Shown: positions 1 to 8,260 of the stretch, piece by piece
Position numbering within the stretch: position 1 is the stretch's first letter
How the letters are laid out: every line of letters begins with the position of its first letter
Origin: Nocardia concava NBRC 100430
Lineage (GTDB): Bacteria > Actinomycetota > Actinomycetes > Mycobacteriales > Mycobacteriaceae
DNA length: 64,000 nucleotides
Direction of reading: 5' to 3'
Assembly (NCBI RefSeq): GCF_000308815.1
Contig: NZ_BAFX01000150.1
Coordinates: 62,001-126,000 of the forward strand
Notes under the pieces: model-generated
Seen by the model: only the letters and a program-made list of their open reading frames with translations
What the model was told of the DNA's origin: nothing
The model's database searches: none
Position numbers and translations under genes: made by a program

Positions 1-448
1 GGAAACCGTTGAGCAGACCCGAGATATCGAACGACGGCTCGGTGCGCTCGAGCGGGATCGAGGCATTGTTCTTCAGCGCGACGTGATCACCGGTGTGCGG
101 CTTCTTCGGATCCGGCGGGGCCAGCGCGACATAGCGCTGCCCGATCAGGTTCTGGTAGCGCACCAGCGCCTTGGTGTCGCCGAACAGCGTCTGGTCACGC
201 TGCACGATGAAGGTCACCTTCGCCTGGTTCTTCTTGTCCAGCTCGATCTTCTCGACCTTGCCGACGCGCACGCCGGCCATCCGGACGTCGTCGCCCTCGC
301 GCAGGCCGAGCACGTCGCTGAAGGTCGCGGAGTAGGAGTTGGTATCGCCTTTCACGGTGCGGGCGAGCGTATTCCAGATGACCGCGGTCACCAGGACCGA
401 CACGATCGCGAAGATGGTGAAGCCGATCAGCGGTTTGCGGACACTCAT
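1..448 (-). CDS. MCE family protein, MceB position (3' part outside window)
   Basis: About 149 N-terminal residues of an Mce (MlaD-domain) protein, cut by the left edge of the window. It opens with an N-terminal membrane anchor (residues about 7-27), followed by the MlaD-type stretch with LREGDDVRMAGVRVGKV and QNLIGQRYVAL, typical of the second mce gene of an operon. Its ATG overlaps the stop of the upstream mceA in an ATGA arrangement, so the two are translationally coupled. Mce proteins form the periplasm-spanning substrate channel of YrbE/Mce lipid or steroid importers. The substrate is not readable from this fragment. Confidence 0.9.
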   Translation of the reverse strand, partial: MSVRKPLIGFTIFAIVSVLVTAVIWNTLARTVKGDTNSYSATFSDVLGLREGDDVRMAGVRVGKVEKIELDKKNQAKVTFIVQRDQTLFGDTKALVRYQNLIGQRYVALAPPDPKKPHTGDHVALKNNASIPLERTEPSFDISGLLNGF

Positions 449-1929
449 CGGCCGCCCCCGCTCTGACTCAGTTGCACGGTCGCACCCTTCAGAATCGGGC
501 TCAACAGCAGGTATTCGGCCGCGGTCGGACGCCGGCCCAGCAGGGCGGTGATGGCGTCGTCACCGGTGAAGACGATGTCCTTGCCCGTGGGCGTGCCCGG
601 CGTGCCCGGCGTGCCCGGCTGACTGGCCGGAGCGGCCGGAGCCGCCGGGGCCAGATTCGGGAACATGCCCTGCAGCGGGGTGCCCGCCAGCGGGTCGGTG
701 CCCGGCTTCGGGGCGTCGGCCTTCGGCGCCTCGGGCGTGCCGATGACGGTCACGCCGGGAATGAGCGGGAAGCCCGGCGGCGGTGACGACATCAGCGGCA
801 GGTCCTTGGCGGCGTCGATGGCCTTGGGCCGCATGGATTCCGGCAGCGTGCCCGGATCCGAGGTGAGCGGCGCGGTGCCGCAGCTGGGCGCGGCGAGCTC
901 GCCGTAGCGCGGGCAGTCGTCGCGGGTGTAGGGCTTGTACGGCGTGAAGGTGATGCCGACGTTCCACTTCATCTGCTGCTGCGGACCCCAGCCGAACGCA
1001 CCGCTGAGCTTGCGCACCGAGTCGTTCAGATTGGCGATCGACAGCGGGATGGCGTCCGGGTTGTCCGACAGCGCGCCGAACAGGGCGCTGGTGCCGGTGG
1101 TGACGTCCTTGCCGACATTGGGGTTGCGGGCGAAGAGCCCGTTCACCTTGTCGATGGTGGTCGAGGTGCCCGCCAGCAGCGCGGTCAGCTCGGCCCGGCG
1201 GTCGGAGATGGTCTTGGCCGTCTCGACCGAATCCCGCAGCACGCCCATGAGTTCGGGCGCGGACTGGTTGAGCGCGTGCATGGAGGCGGTGAGGTCGTCG
1301 AGGAAGCCGCCGACGTTCGGCACCGAACCGCGCACCCCGTCGAGCCAGCGGTCGATGCGCTCGACGCTGGAGCCGGGCATGCGCCCGCTGCCGTCGAGGG
1401 CGTAGGACAGCGTGCCGAGCACCCGGCCGAACTGCACCGGATCGATCTTGGTGAAGACCTCGCGGACCTTGGTGAGGGTGTCCTGCAGGGCGATGGTGCC
1501 CGTTGAGGTGTCCTCGGCGATCTGCGAGCCCTCCTTCAGATGCGTGGCATCGGGCCCGTTGTAGACCAGTTCGACGGCGGTGACGGCGAACAGGTTGGAG
1601 GGCACCACGCGCGCGGTGACATTGGCCGGGATGCCGTCGGTGTACTCGGGTTTCATCTCGATGTGCACCTCCTGCTTCTCGCCCTTGGCCGCCACCGACA
1701 CGTCCTTGACCGCGCCGACCAGCACGCCGCGGTACTTCACGTCCGCCTGGGCGGGCAGGCCGTCACCGGTGGTGGTGAGATTCGCGGTGACATTGACCTT
1801 TTCGACGAAGTAGCCGCGATAGCGCGCGAACAGGAAACCCAGCACGATGGCCAGCACGGTGAGGCCGCAGACCCCGGCGATGAGCAGCTGCCGCATCGTC
1901 GGTCCGCGTCCACTCGGATCGATAAGCAT
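445..1929 (-). CDS. MCE family protein, MceA position
   Basis: A 494-residue Mce protein: an N-terminal transmembrane anchor (residues about 14-32), an MlaD domain around residues 40-120 (with ADVKYRGVLVGAVKDV), a long helical Mce domain to about residue 330, and a Pro/Ala-rich C-terminal tail. It follows yrbEB by 12 bp and overlaps mceB by 4 bp. The position directly after the two YrbE permeases marks it as the first Mce subunit of the operon. Together the Mce proteins are thought to form a hydrophobic tunnel for lipids across the cell envelope. Which mce class (Mce1 to Mce4) it belongs to cannot be settled by eye. Confidence 0.92.
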   Translation of the reverse strand: MLIDPSGRGPTMRQLLIAGVCGLTVLAIVLGFLFARYRGYFVEKVNVTANLTTTGDGLPAQADVKYRGVLVGAVKDVSVAAKGEKQEVHIEMKPEYTDGIPANVTARVVPSNLFAVTAVELVYNGPDATHLKEGSQIAEDTSTGTIALQDTLTKVREVFTKIDPVQFGRVLGTLSYALDGSGRMPGSSVERIDRWLDGVRGSVPNVGGFLDDLTASMHALNQSAPELMGVLRDSVETAKTISDRRAELTALLAGTSTTIDKVNGLFARNPNVGKDVTTGTSALFGALSDNPDAIPLSIANLNDSVRKLSGAFGWGPQQQMKWNVGITFTPYKPYTRDDCPRYGELAAPSCGTAPLTSDPGTLPESMRPKAIDAAKDLPLMSSPPPGFPLIPGVTVIGTPEAPKADAPKPGTDPLAGTPLQGMFPNLAPAAPAAPASQPGTPGTPGTPTGKDIVFTGDDAITALLGRRPTAAEYLLLSPILKGATVQLSQSGGGR

Positions 1930-1941
1930 CGGTGTCGCCCC

Positions 1942-2805
1942 CTATCCCGAGATCCGGATGCCGGGGTTGACGCCCCAGATCGCCAAGGTCATGAACAGGT
2001 CGACGAAGACGACCGCGATGATGCAGAGCTTGATCGCGCGGCCGGCCGCCACACCCACGCCCTCCGGGCCGCCGGAGGCGAAAAACCCGTAGTAGCACTG
2101 GATGAACGTGGTCACCGCGACGAACAGGATCGCCTTCAGCAGTGAGTACAGCACATCGTGCGGAATCAGGAATTGATAGAAGTAGTGCTGGAAGGTCCCC
2201 GACGCGGTGCCGCCGATCAGGGTCACCGTCAGCGAGCAGGAGATGTAGGCCAGCGGCAGCGCCAGGCAGTACAGCGGCACGATGGCGATCATGGCCGCGA
2301 TCATGCGGGTGCTGACCAGATACGGAAGCGGCCGGATGGCAACCGATTCCAGCGCGTCGATCTCCTCGGAGATGCGCATGGCGCCCAGTTGCGCGGTGAA
2401 CCGGCAGCCCGCCTGCGAGGCGAAGGCGACCGTCGCGAGCAGCGGGCCGAGCTCACGGGTGGTGGCGAACGCGGAGATGGCGCCGGTGAGCGGGCTCAGG
2501 CCGAGCAGGTTCAGCGAGGTGTAGCCCTGGATGGCGACGGTCATGCCGCCGAACGCCGACAGGATCAGCACCACGCCGATGGTGCCGCCGCCGACCACGA
2601 GATTGCCGTTGCCCCAGGTGACGTCGGACAGCAGGCGCCAGACTTCCTTGGGGTAGTGCTTGAACGCCATCGGCATGGAGCCGATCGAGCGCAGGAAGAA
2701 GAACACCTGGTGGCCGATGCGGGCCAGCCAGTCGCGCGGCGCGCCGGCCGCACCCTTGATCCGGCGGAGCGGCCGCAGCAGCGGCGGTACATAAGTAGCT
2801 GACAC
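1942..2805 (-). CDS. YrbE-type ABC transporter permease, second of the pair (MlaE family)
   Basis: A 287-residue integral membrane protein of the MlaE/YrbE family. Five or six hydrophobic segments are visible. The family hallmark near residues 135-160, with MRISEEIDALESVAI, is the coupling-helix region that contacts the shared ATPase MceG/Mkl, which is not encoded here. GTG start 3 bp after the yrbEA stop. It forms a heterodimeric permease with its neighbour and powers import through the downstream Mce proteins. Confidence 0.92.
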   Translation of the reverse strand: MSATYVPPLLRPLRRIKGAAGAPRDWLARIGHQVFFFLRSIGSMPMAFKHYPKEVWRLLSDVTWGNGNLVVGGGTIGVVLILSAFGGMTVAIQGYTSLNLLGLSPLTGAISAFATTRELGPLLATVAFASQAGCRFTAQLGAMRISEEIDALESVAIRPLPYLVSTRMIAAMIAIVPLYCLALPLAYISCSLTVTLIGGTASGTFQHYFYQFLIPHDVLYSLLKAILFVAVTTFIQCYYGFFASGGPEGVGVAAGRAIKLCIIAVVFVDLFMTLAIWGVNPGIRISG

Positions 2806-2808
2806 GAC

Positions 2809-3681
2809 TCAGACCACCTGCGGCGGGAAGAAGGAGTTGTAGAGCTGCGTGATGATCAGGTTGACGCCGAAGAGCATGACCGCCGACATGACCACCGCGG
2901 TGTTCACCGCGTTGGCGACACCGCCCGGACCGCCCTTGGCATTGAGCCCGGAGTCGCAGGCGATGACCGCGGCGAGCAGGCCGTAGATCAGCGACTTCAG
3001 CAGCGCCACAATGAGGTCGGTGGTGACCGCGAAGGAGGAGAAGGTCCCGATGTAGGAGCCGGGCGTGCCGTTCTGGGCGAAGATATTGAAGACGTAGCCG
3101 GTCAGGAAGCCGACGAAAACCACGAAGCCGCACAGCAGTACGGACACCAGCATGGCCGCGCCCAGGCGGGGGGCCACCAGGCGGCGCAGCGGGTCGACGC
3201 CCATCACCTTCATGGCGTCGATCTCCTCGCGGATGGTGCGGGAGCCGAGGTCGGCGCAGATGGCCGAACCGACCGCGCCGGAGATCATGAGCGCGGTGAC
3301 GAGGGGTGCGCCCTGTTGAATGATGCCGAGGCCGTTGGCCGCGCCGATGAAGGATGTCGCGCCGACCTGCCCGGCGACCGAGCCGACCTGGATGGAGACG
3401 ATCACGCCGATCGGAATGGCGACCAGCACCGTGGGGGCGGCCGCGACATTCGCCATGAAGGCGCACTGCCGGATGAACTCGGCGTAAGGGAAGCGGCGGC
3501 GAAAGATCGCGATGAAAAGCTCGGCGACGGCCGACACGCCCATGGTCATCATCCGGCCACCGGTTTCCAGCGACCGTTTCGGATGATCCTGCCAGTACCC
3601 CTTCGCCCAATCCACGGCCGCATTCATCCGTGATGCCGGCGGTGGACTCCCCTGGTCCCCCGGGCTTTTGGTCAACTGCAC
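2809..3681 (-). CDS. YrbE-type ABC transporter permease, first of the pair (MlaE family)
   Basis: A 290-residue MlaE/YrbE permease and the first gene of the mce operon. After a polar N-terminus of about 45 residues there are several membrane segments and the conserved stretch ICADLGSRTIREEIDAMKVM, the family's cytoplasmic coupling motif. The GTG start is preceded by a purine-rich AGAGGGG about 6 bp upstream. The transcription unit runs leftward out of the window. A KstR-type palindrome lies about 190 bp upstream, hinting at control by sterol availability. Confidence 0.92.
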   Translation of the reverse strand: MQLTKSPGDQGSPPPASRMNAAVDWAKGYWQDHPKRSLETGGRMMTMGVSAVAELFIAIFRRRFPYAEFIRQCAFMANVAAAPTVLVAIPIGVIVSIQVGSVAGQVGATSFIGAANGLGIIQQGAPLVTALMISGAVGSAICADLGSRTIREEIDAMKVMGVDPLRRLVAPRLGAAMLVSVLLCGFVVFVGFLTGYVFNIFAQNGTPGSYIGTFSSFAVTTDLIVALLKSLIYGLLAAVIACDSGLNAKGGPGGVANAVNTAVVMSAVMLFGVNLIITQLYNSFFPPQVV

Positions 3682-4127
3682 TGACTACCCCTCTCGACGC
3701 CGGGATACCCGCCTCCGGCGACTGTTTGCTTGACGCACCTTACTACGGAGTTAGGAAAAACACACCAGGCATGTGTGGTTCCGGTCATAGAGCCGGATCA
3801 CTTTCGCCGTATTGCTGTGAACAGCCACATCAGGGTTGGTTTATGGCCTAAAGAACCTGGCAGAGATCTAGAACTTGTTCTAGTTTTTGACTATCCACCG
3901 GTGCATGTGAACACCGACCGGGTAACAATTTGTAGGATCAAATTTATCGGAATTCCATAGCGCATGCGCATTGTTCCGATAACCCCATCCAACTAGGTTT
4001 CCGCCACGAACCTCGGCAGGACACGGCTCGGCAACATGTGGCAGTACAAGAGGCCATCGGGCTCGAATACTGACAGGATGAGTAACCGCAGGTTGAGATT
4101 CGTGCGGCTTCCGACGTCTGGAGGGAC
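3682..4127. other. AT-rich intergenic region between the mce operon and the S1 peptidase gene
   Basis: A 446-bp region separating two divergent units. It is clearly lower in GC than its surroundings, especially about 3730-3990, and I see no convincing coding sequence. It holds the KstR-type palindrome at 3869-3882 and presumably the promoters of both units. Low GC in an actinobacterial promoter region could also attract Lsr2-type silencing proteins; that is inference. Confidence 0.7.
3869..3882. promoter_or_regulatory. KstR-type operator palindrome upstream of the mce operon
   Basis: TAGAACTTGTTCTA fits the published KstR pattern TNNAACNNGTTNNA exactly. The perfect inverted repeat extends one base on each side (CTAGAAC, TT, GTTCTAG). 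KstR is the TetR-family repressor of cholesterol catabolism in mycobacteria and rhodococci and controls their mce4 sterol-import operon. The site lies about 190 bp from the yrbEA start. Whether it acts on yrbEA or on the divergent peptidase is not shown by the sequence. Confidence 0.6.
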
Positions 4128-4793
4128 ATGATCAACAAACTCGCCGGGGCGGCCGGCGCGCTCGCTATCGCCCTGGGCACCACGTTCTTCGGCATCGGAG
4201 CCGCTCACGCCGATCCCGCACCCGCCGTGATCGGCGGTGGGTCGGGCATCATCATTGACGACCAGTTCGAATGCACGGTGACCACCATCGGCCACGACGG
4301 GGCCGGACGCCTGGTCGGGCTCACCGCCGGGCACTGCGGCGACGCCGGGGCCAGGGTCTGGGCCGAGAAGGACCGCGCCGCAGGTCAGATCGGGCAGTTC
4401 GTCTACTCGAACCACGATCTCGACTACGCGGTCATCCAGTTCGATCCGGCTCGTGTCATCCCGGTCAACCGGATCGGCAATGTCACCATCACCGGACTCG
4501 GCGGCCCGCCGGGATTTCCGATGATCGTCTGCAAGGAGGGCCGGACCACCGGCAATACCTGCGGCATCTCCTGGGGTGACGTCTTCGATACCAGCGTCGA
4601 GACCTGGAGCCAGATGTGCGTGGTGGAGGGCGATTCCGGCGCGCCGGTCGTCGTCGGCACCACGCTGGTCGGCATGGTGAACGCCTATCTGGCGGTGGCC
4701 TGCTTCGGGCCCGAGGTCGGCACCAACATGAGCTCGATCATGGGAGACCTGAACGGGCGCGGCGGCATCGGCTCGGGGTACTACCCGATCTGA
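4128..4793 (+). CDS. Secreted S1 family serine peptidase
   Basis: A 221-residue protein with a signal peptide (residues 1-27, cleavage after GAAHA). The chymotrypsin-fold triad is readable: His in LTAGHCG, Asp in HDLDYAVIQF and Ser in GDSGAPVV. Cysteine pairs are present, as in small secreted actinobacterial S1 peptidases, and the size is typical. ATG start with a strong GGAGGG about 4 bp upstream. It stands alone and is convergent with the lipoprotein gene across a shared terminator. Expected role: an extracellular protease of unknown target. Confidence 0.88.
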   Translation: MINKLAGAAGALAIALGTTFFGIGAAHADPAPAVIGGGSGIIIDDQFECTVTTIGHDGAGRLVGLTAGHCGDAGARVWAEKDRAAGQIGQFVYSNHDLDYAVIQFDPARVIPVNRIGNVTITGLGGPPGFPMIVCKEGRTTGNTCGISWGDVFDTSVETWSQMCVVEGDSGAPVVVGTTLVGMVNAYLAVACFGPEVGTNMSSIMGDLNGRGGIGSGYYPI

Positions 4794-4821
4794 TCCACGA
4801 ACGATGACCCACGAACAATAT

Positions 4822-4860
4822 TGAAAGGGGCGGTGATCCGAGGATCACCGCCCCTTTCGA
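4822..4860. terminator. Bidirectional hairpin terminator
   Basis: An almost perfect inverted repeat of about 18 bp per arm with a very short loop (left arm with GGGGCGGTGATCC, right arm with GGATCACCGCCCC). It sits between the stops of the S1 peptidase (+) and the lipoprotein (-). A-rich and T-rich flanks make it a plausible terminator for both strands. Confidence 0.8.
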
Positions 4861-4884
4861 TTGAGAGCTTTCCCGCCGGAGAGT

Positions 4885-5514
4885 TCAGAGGGTATCGACG
4901 CACACGACGACCTTGCGGTCCTCATAGACATAGCCCTGGGCGTCGCCGGGGCAGGCGTCCACGGTGGTGGCGTTCTGCAGGATCGACACCACCTTCACAC
5001 CGTCGGTGGCATCGCGGGTGGTGCAGGGAATCCGGTGCGCGACATCGGTACCGACCTCGAGGCAGTCGCCCACCACCCAGTCGACGGTCAGGCACAGGGC
5101 TCCGGTCTCCACGCCGTTGAGGGTCTCGTAGTAGACCTGATCGGCGCCCTTGCCGCACTGGGCGTTCTGCGGAGCCTTGCCGGTCACCTTGTAATTGGCG
5201 TCCTTGCTGCCGCAGGTCGCCTTCTCGATGGTGGCGTCGGTGGTGGTGCCGCCCAGCTTCACGCACTCGCCGATGCTGGCGTGGAAATCGGTGTGGCCGC
5301 CGCGATCCGCGCGGGGCGTGGTGGTGGGCGCGCCCGAGCCCGGCTTGCCCGACGGCTTGGCCGGGGTGGTGACGGGCGCCTTGGAGGGGAGAAGATTGTC
5401 GCCGGGCGCGGCCTGCGGATGGCCGGATACGGTGGAACCGCAGCCCGCGAGCAGCAGGGTGGCGGCGGAGATCGCGGGCAGGGCGATCCGGGCGAAAGGC
5501 TGCTGACGCAACAC
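4885..5514 (-). CDS. lppU: LppU-like lipoprotein
   Basis: A 209-residue protein with a lipoprotein signal peptide. The lipobox LLLAGC puts the lipidated Cys at about residue 25. A Pro/Ser/Thr/Gly-rich linker (residues about 35-70) leads to a C-terminal domain with several paired cysteines (GECVKLG, KATCGSKD, GALCLTVDW, GDCLEVG, IPCTTRDA). This matches my recollection of the mycobacterial LppU family, whose function is unknown. GTG start with AGGA 7 bp upstream. Divergent from the P450 gene. Confidence 0.75.
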   Translation of the reverse strand: MLRQQPFARIALPAISAATLLLAGCGSTVSGHPQAAPGDNLLPSKAPVTTPAKPSGKPGSGAPTTTPRADRGGHTDFHASIGECVKLGGTTTDATIEKATCGSKDANYKVTGKAPQNAQCGKGADQVYYETLNGVETGALCLTVDWVVGDCLEVGTDVAHRIPCTTRDATDGVKVVSILQNATTVDACPGDAQGYVYEDRKVVVCVDTL

Positions 5515-5618
5515 GGGTGAGTCCTATATTTCGAAACAAACAGATTTGACTTCGTGCCCATGATTGCACGGCCGCACGCCGAAGATCACATGGCACGGAC
5601 GGGCGAGATCGAACCGAG

Positions 5619-6941
5619 GTGGCGAACCATTTCGTGTACGGATTCATGAGCACCGACATCCTGGAGCTGTACGCCTCGTGGCGGCGCCGGCGGGACGGCG
5701 ATCCGTTCCGGGTGCGCATTCCCGGCCTGGGATCGGTCGTGTTCACCGGGACCCCGGACGGGGCGCGCGAACTCTTCCGCGCACCCGTCGATCTGCTGGA
5801 ACCGCCGCTGCCCAACCCCATCGAGCCCATGGTGGGCGCGGCCTCGCTCATTCTGGCGCGGGACGGGCGGCACCGGCAGGAGCGAGCGCTGCTCGCGCCC
5901 GCCTTCCATCGCGGCCGAATCAGCGCCTACGGCAACGCCATTCGCGCCGCGGCGCGGGCCGAGCTGGACGGGGAGCGCACCGGTAATCCGTGGCGGCCCG
6001 GCCTGCGGATCGATGCCCGGGCGGCGGCGCGGGCGCTCACGCTGCGGGTGATCCTGGCGGCGGTGTTCGGTATCGACGAGCCGGTGCGACGGGCCGAATA
6101 CACCGCCGTCACAACGGAATTCCTGGAATCGTTCGGCACCACCCTGTTCCTCTTCCCGGCCCTGCGGCGCGATCTGCACGGACTCTCCGGCTGGGAGCGC
6201 TTCGGCGCGGCCCGGGATCGGCTCGACGAGCTCATCGACGACGAGGTGAAGCGGCGGCGGGCGGACGGGGGCGGCGGGGAGGATCTGCTCGCGCTCATGC
6301 TGAGCACCCGCTACGAGGACGGCACCGCGATCACCGCCACCGATCTGCGCGAACAATTGCGGACCCTACTGGTCGCGGGGCACGAGACCACGGCGACCGC
6401 ACTGGTGTGGGCGCTGTACCGGCTGCACCGGGAACCGGCGGTGCTGGAGCGGCTGCTCGACGAATTGTCCTCGGCCGGAACCGATCCCGACCCGGCCGAG
6501 TTGATGAAGCTGCCGTACCTGGACGCCGTCTGCCAAGAGACGCTGCGGCTGCATCCGCCGGTGCCGATCGTATTGCGCAGGCTCACCGGTGATTTCATGT
6601 TCCGCGGGGCGCCGCTGGTGGCGGGGGACACCATGGGCATCTCGGTCCATCTGCTGCACACCGATCCGGCGGTGTGGCCCGAGCCGCGGCAGTTCCGGCC
6701 GGAGCGGTTTCTCGAACGGCGCTACAGTCCCTTCGAGTTCGCGCCGTTCGGCGGTGGTCACCGGCGCTGCGTGGGCGCGGCGCTGGCCGACTATGAACTC
6801 CGTATTGTATTGGCTACTGTACTGACTAGCGTGCGATTGCGGCTCGCGCCGCGCTTCGCGCGCGGGCCCGCCCCGCTGTCGGTGCCGCACACCATCACGG
6901 TCGGTCCGCGCACCGCGATCACCTTCGACGTTCAACCCTGA
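5619..6941 (+). CDS. Cytochrome P450
   Basis: A 440-residue soluble bacterial P450. Landmarks: the I-helix oxygen-activation motif AGHETTATALVW, the K-helix ExxR in ETLRLHPP, and the haem-ligand loop FAPFGGGHRRCVGAAL with the proximal Cys. A GTG start is annotated; an ATG nine codons later (5646) is an alternative and neither has a strong ribosome-binding site. No ferredoxin or reductase gene is adjacent, so electrons must come from elsewhere. Substrate unknown. Family members hydroxylate lipids, sterols or xenobiotics. The nearby mce operon does not by itself make it a sterol enzyme. Confidence 0.93.
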   Translation: MANHFVYGFMSTDILELYASWRRRRDGDPFRVRIPGLGSVVFTGTPDGARELFRAPVDLLEPPLPNPIEPMVGAASLILARDGRHRQERALLAPAFHRGRISAYGNAIRAAARAELDGERTGNPWRPGLRIDARAAARALTLRVILAAVFGIDEPVRRAEYTAVTTEFLESFGTTLFLFPALRRDLHGLSGWERFGAARDRLDELIDDEVKRRRADGGGGEDLLALMLSTRYEDGTAITATDLREQLRTLLVAGHETTATALVWALYRLHREPAVLERLLDELSSAGTDPDPAELMKLPYLDAVCQETLRLHPPVPIVLRRLTGDFMFRGAPLVAGDTMGISVHLLHTDPAVWPEPRQFRPERFLERRYSPFEFAPFGGGHRRCVGAALADYELRIVLATVLTSVRLRLAPRFARGPAPLSVPHTITVGPRTAITFDVQP

Positions 6942-6950
6942 AGCGGCATC

Positions 6951-6966
6951 GGTGATTTCGATCACA
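6951..6966. promoter_or_regulatory. CRP/GlxR-like site
   Basis: GGTGA, six bases, TCACA. This differs at one position from the CRP-family consensus TGTGA-N6-TCACA. It lies directly after the P450 stop and 272 bp upstream of the L,D-transpeptidase start, so it could serve the promoter of the latter. Single-site evidence only. Confidence 0.35.
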
Positions 6967-6970
6967 GCGA

Positions 6971-7135
6971 GGTTTCGGGAAGCGATCGCTCCGAAACCGG
7001 CCGCAGCGGTGTCACTTTCGGGGAATCGCCGATGCCATCGGCGCATACACGCCAACCGAGTAACCGACTCCGAGTCGTGTGACGTGGCACACACCAGCAA
7101 GTCGGTATGCATAACTGGCAGAAGCCAATTGGCTT
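6971..7135 (+). ncRNA. Hairpin-rich leader upstream of the L,D-transpeptidase (possible structured RNA)
   Basis: Four self-complementary elements in a row: GGTTTCGG/CCGAAACC (6971-6998, with the palindrome AGCGATCGCT inside), CGCCGAT/ATCGGCG (7027-7043), CGACT/AGTCG (7066-7079 region) and the perfect palindrome AAGCCAATTGGCTT (7122-7135). There is no open reading frame of note. It may be a structured 5' leader, and the first hairpin may instead end P450 transcription. I could not match it to a known riboswitch family by eye. Confidence 0.35.
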
Positions 7136-7237
7136 GCCGGACGGATCGCTGTAGTAATGGACGCGGGGTTGGGACCTACGCGGGTGAAGTGCGCCCGCAA
7201 TCTGCGTGTTGAACGAAGATCTGAGAGGACCAAAGCT

Positions 7238-8140
7238 GTGCGCCATACCCGCTATCGGAGAACGGGACTGATCGCCCTCGCCGCCATCGCGGCGACCGGA
7301 GCAGTGGTGGCGGCGCCGGCGTCAGCGACTCCGCTATGGCCGGGCGGCCCGGATATCCCGGGCGTGCCCTCCGCCGTCATGCCGCAGCCCGAGCCGGGCT
7401 CGCTGCCCACCGATCCGAACGCCAAGGCGCCGATTCCGCCGGCCCCCTTCGCGGCCCCGAACATCAGCCCCGGCGACGGGGACGTGGTCGGCGTGGCCAT
7501 GCCGGTCATCATCAACTTCAAGGACCCGGTCAGCGATCACGCCGGCGCCGAGAAGTCGATCCGCATCACCTCCACCAACAAGGTGAACGGCCACTTCTAC
7601 TGGATGGGCGACAAGCAGGTGCGCTGGCGGCCGGAGGAGTTCTGGCCGGCCGGGTCCAAGGTGACCGTGCAGGCGGGCGACACCAAGGTGGCCTACGAGA
7701 TCGGCGAGGAGTTCATCGCCACCGCCGACGACGCCACCCACCAGATCACCATCACCCGCAACGGCGAGGTCGTGAAGACCATGCCCACCTCGATGGGCAA
7801 GAAGGGGCACGAGACCCCGAACGGGACCTACATCGTCAGCGAGAAGAACCGCAAGATGATCATGGACTCGTCCACCTATGGTGTCCCGATCACCGACCCG
7901 CAGGGCTACAAGCTCGAGGTCGAGTACGCCACCCGCATGTCCAACAGCGGCATCTTCGTGCACGCCGCCCCGTGGAGCGTTGCACAGCAGGGCGTCTCGG
8001 ATACCTCGCACGGCTGCCTGAACGTCTCCACCGAGGACGCCAAGTGGTTCCAGGAGAACGTGAAGAAGGGCGACCCGGTCGTCGTCAAGAACTCGATCGG
8101 CACCCTGTCGACCGGCGACGGCTGGGGCGATTGGAACTGA
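7238..8140 (+). CDS. L,D-transpeptidase (YkuD domain), secreted
   Basis: A 300-residue envelope enzyme from the GTG start, which has GAGAGG about 10 bp upstream. A signal peptide (residues 1-28, ending PASA) is followed by a Pro-rich linker, an Ig-like domain (residues about 70-155) and a C-terminal YkuD catalytic domain. The catalytic Cys is in SHGCLN (about residue 261), with the accompanying His in SGIFVHAAPW. This is the arrangement of mycobacterial Ldt enzymes, which make 3-3 cross-links in peptidoglycan and are inhibited by carbapenems. No lipobox is seen. Confidence 0.92.
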   Translation: MRHTRYRRTGLIALAAIAATGAVVAAPASATPLWPGGPDIPGVPSAVMPQPEPGSLPTDPNAKAPIPPAPFAAPNISPGDGDVVGVAMPVIINFKDPVSDHAGAEKSIRITSTNKVNGHFYWMGDKQVRWRPEEFWPAGSKVTVQAGDTKVAYEIGEEFIATADDATHQITITRNGEVVKTMPTSMGKKGHETPNGTYIVSEKNRKMIMDSSTYGVPITDPQGYKLEVEYATRMSNSGIFVHAAPWSVAQQGVSDTSHGCLNVSTEDAKWFQENVKKGDPVVVKNSIGTLSTGDGWGDWN

Positions 8141-8157
8141 CGTTCCAGCTTTGATTT

Positions 8158-8200
8158 CGAGGGCCTCGCTCATCCGAGCGGGGCCCTCGCTCTTTCTGTT
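8158..8200 (+). terminator. Terminator after the L,D-transpeptidase gene
   Basis: A 14-bp stem (CGAGGGCCTCGCTC paired with GAGCGGGGCCCTCG, one G-T wobble) with loop ATCC, followed by CTCTTTCTGTT. It lies 17 bp after the stop codon. Confidence 0.8.
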
Positions 8201-8260
8201 GGCTAACCGTTCAGATGATTTTGGTCACGAAACCAACTGGGCAATCGTACGATTCGGCCC

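Noticed and set aside
6971..7237. Known c-di-AMP (ydaO/yuaA) riboswitch upstream of the L,D-transpeptidase
   Set aside because: The context would fit, but the conserved internal segments of that riboswitch could not be found by eye. Only a generic structured leader is reported.
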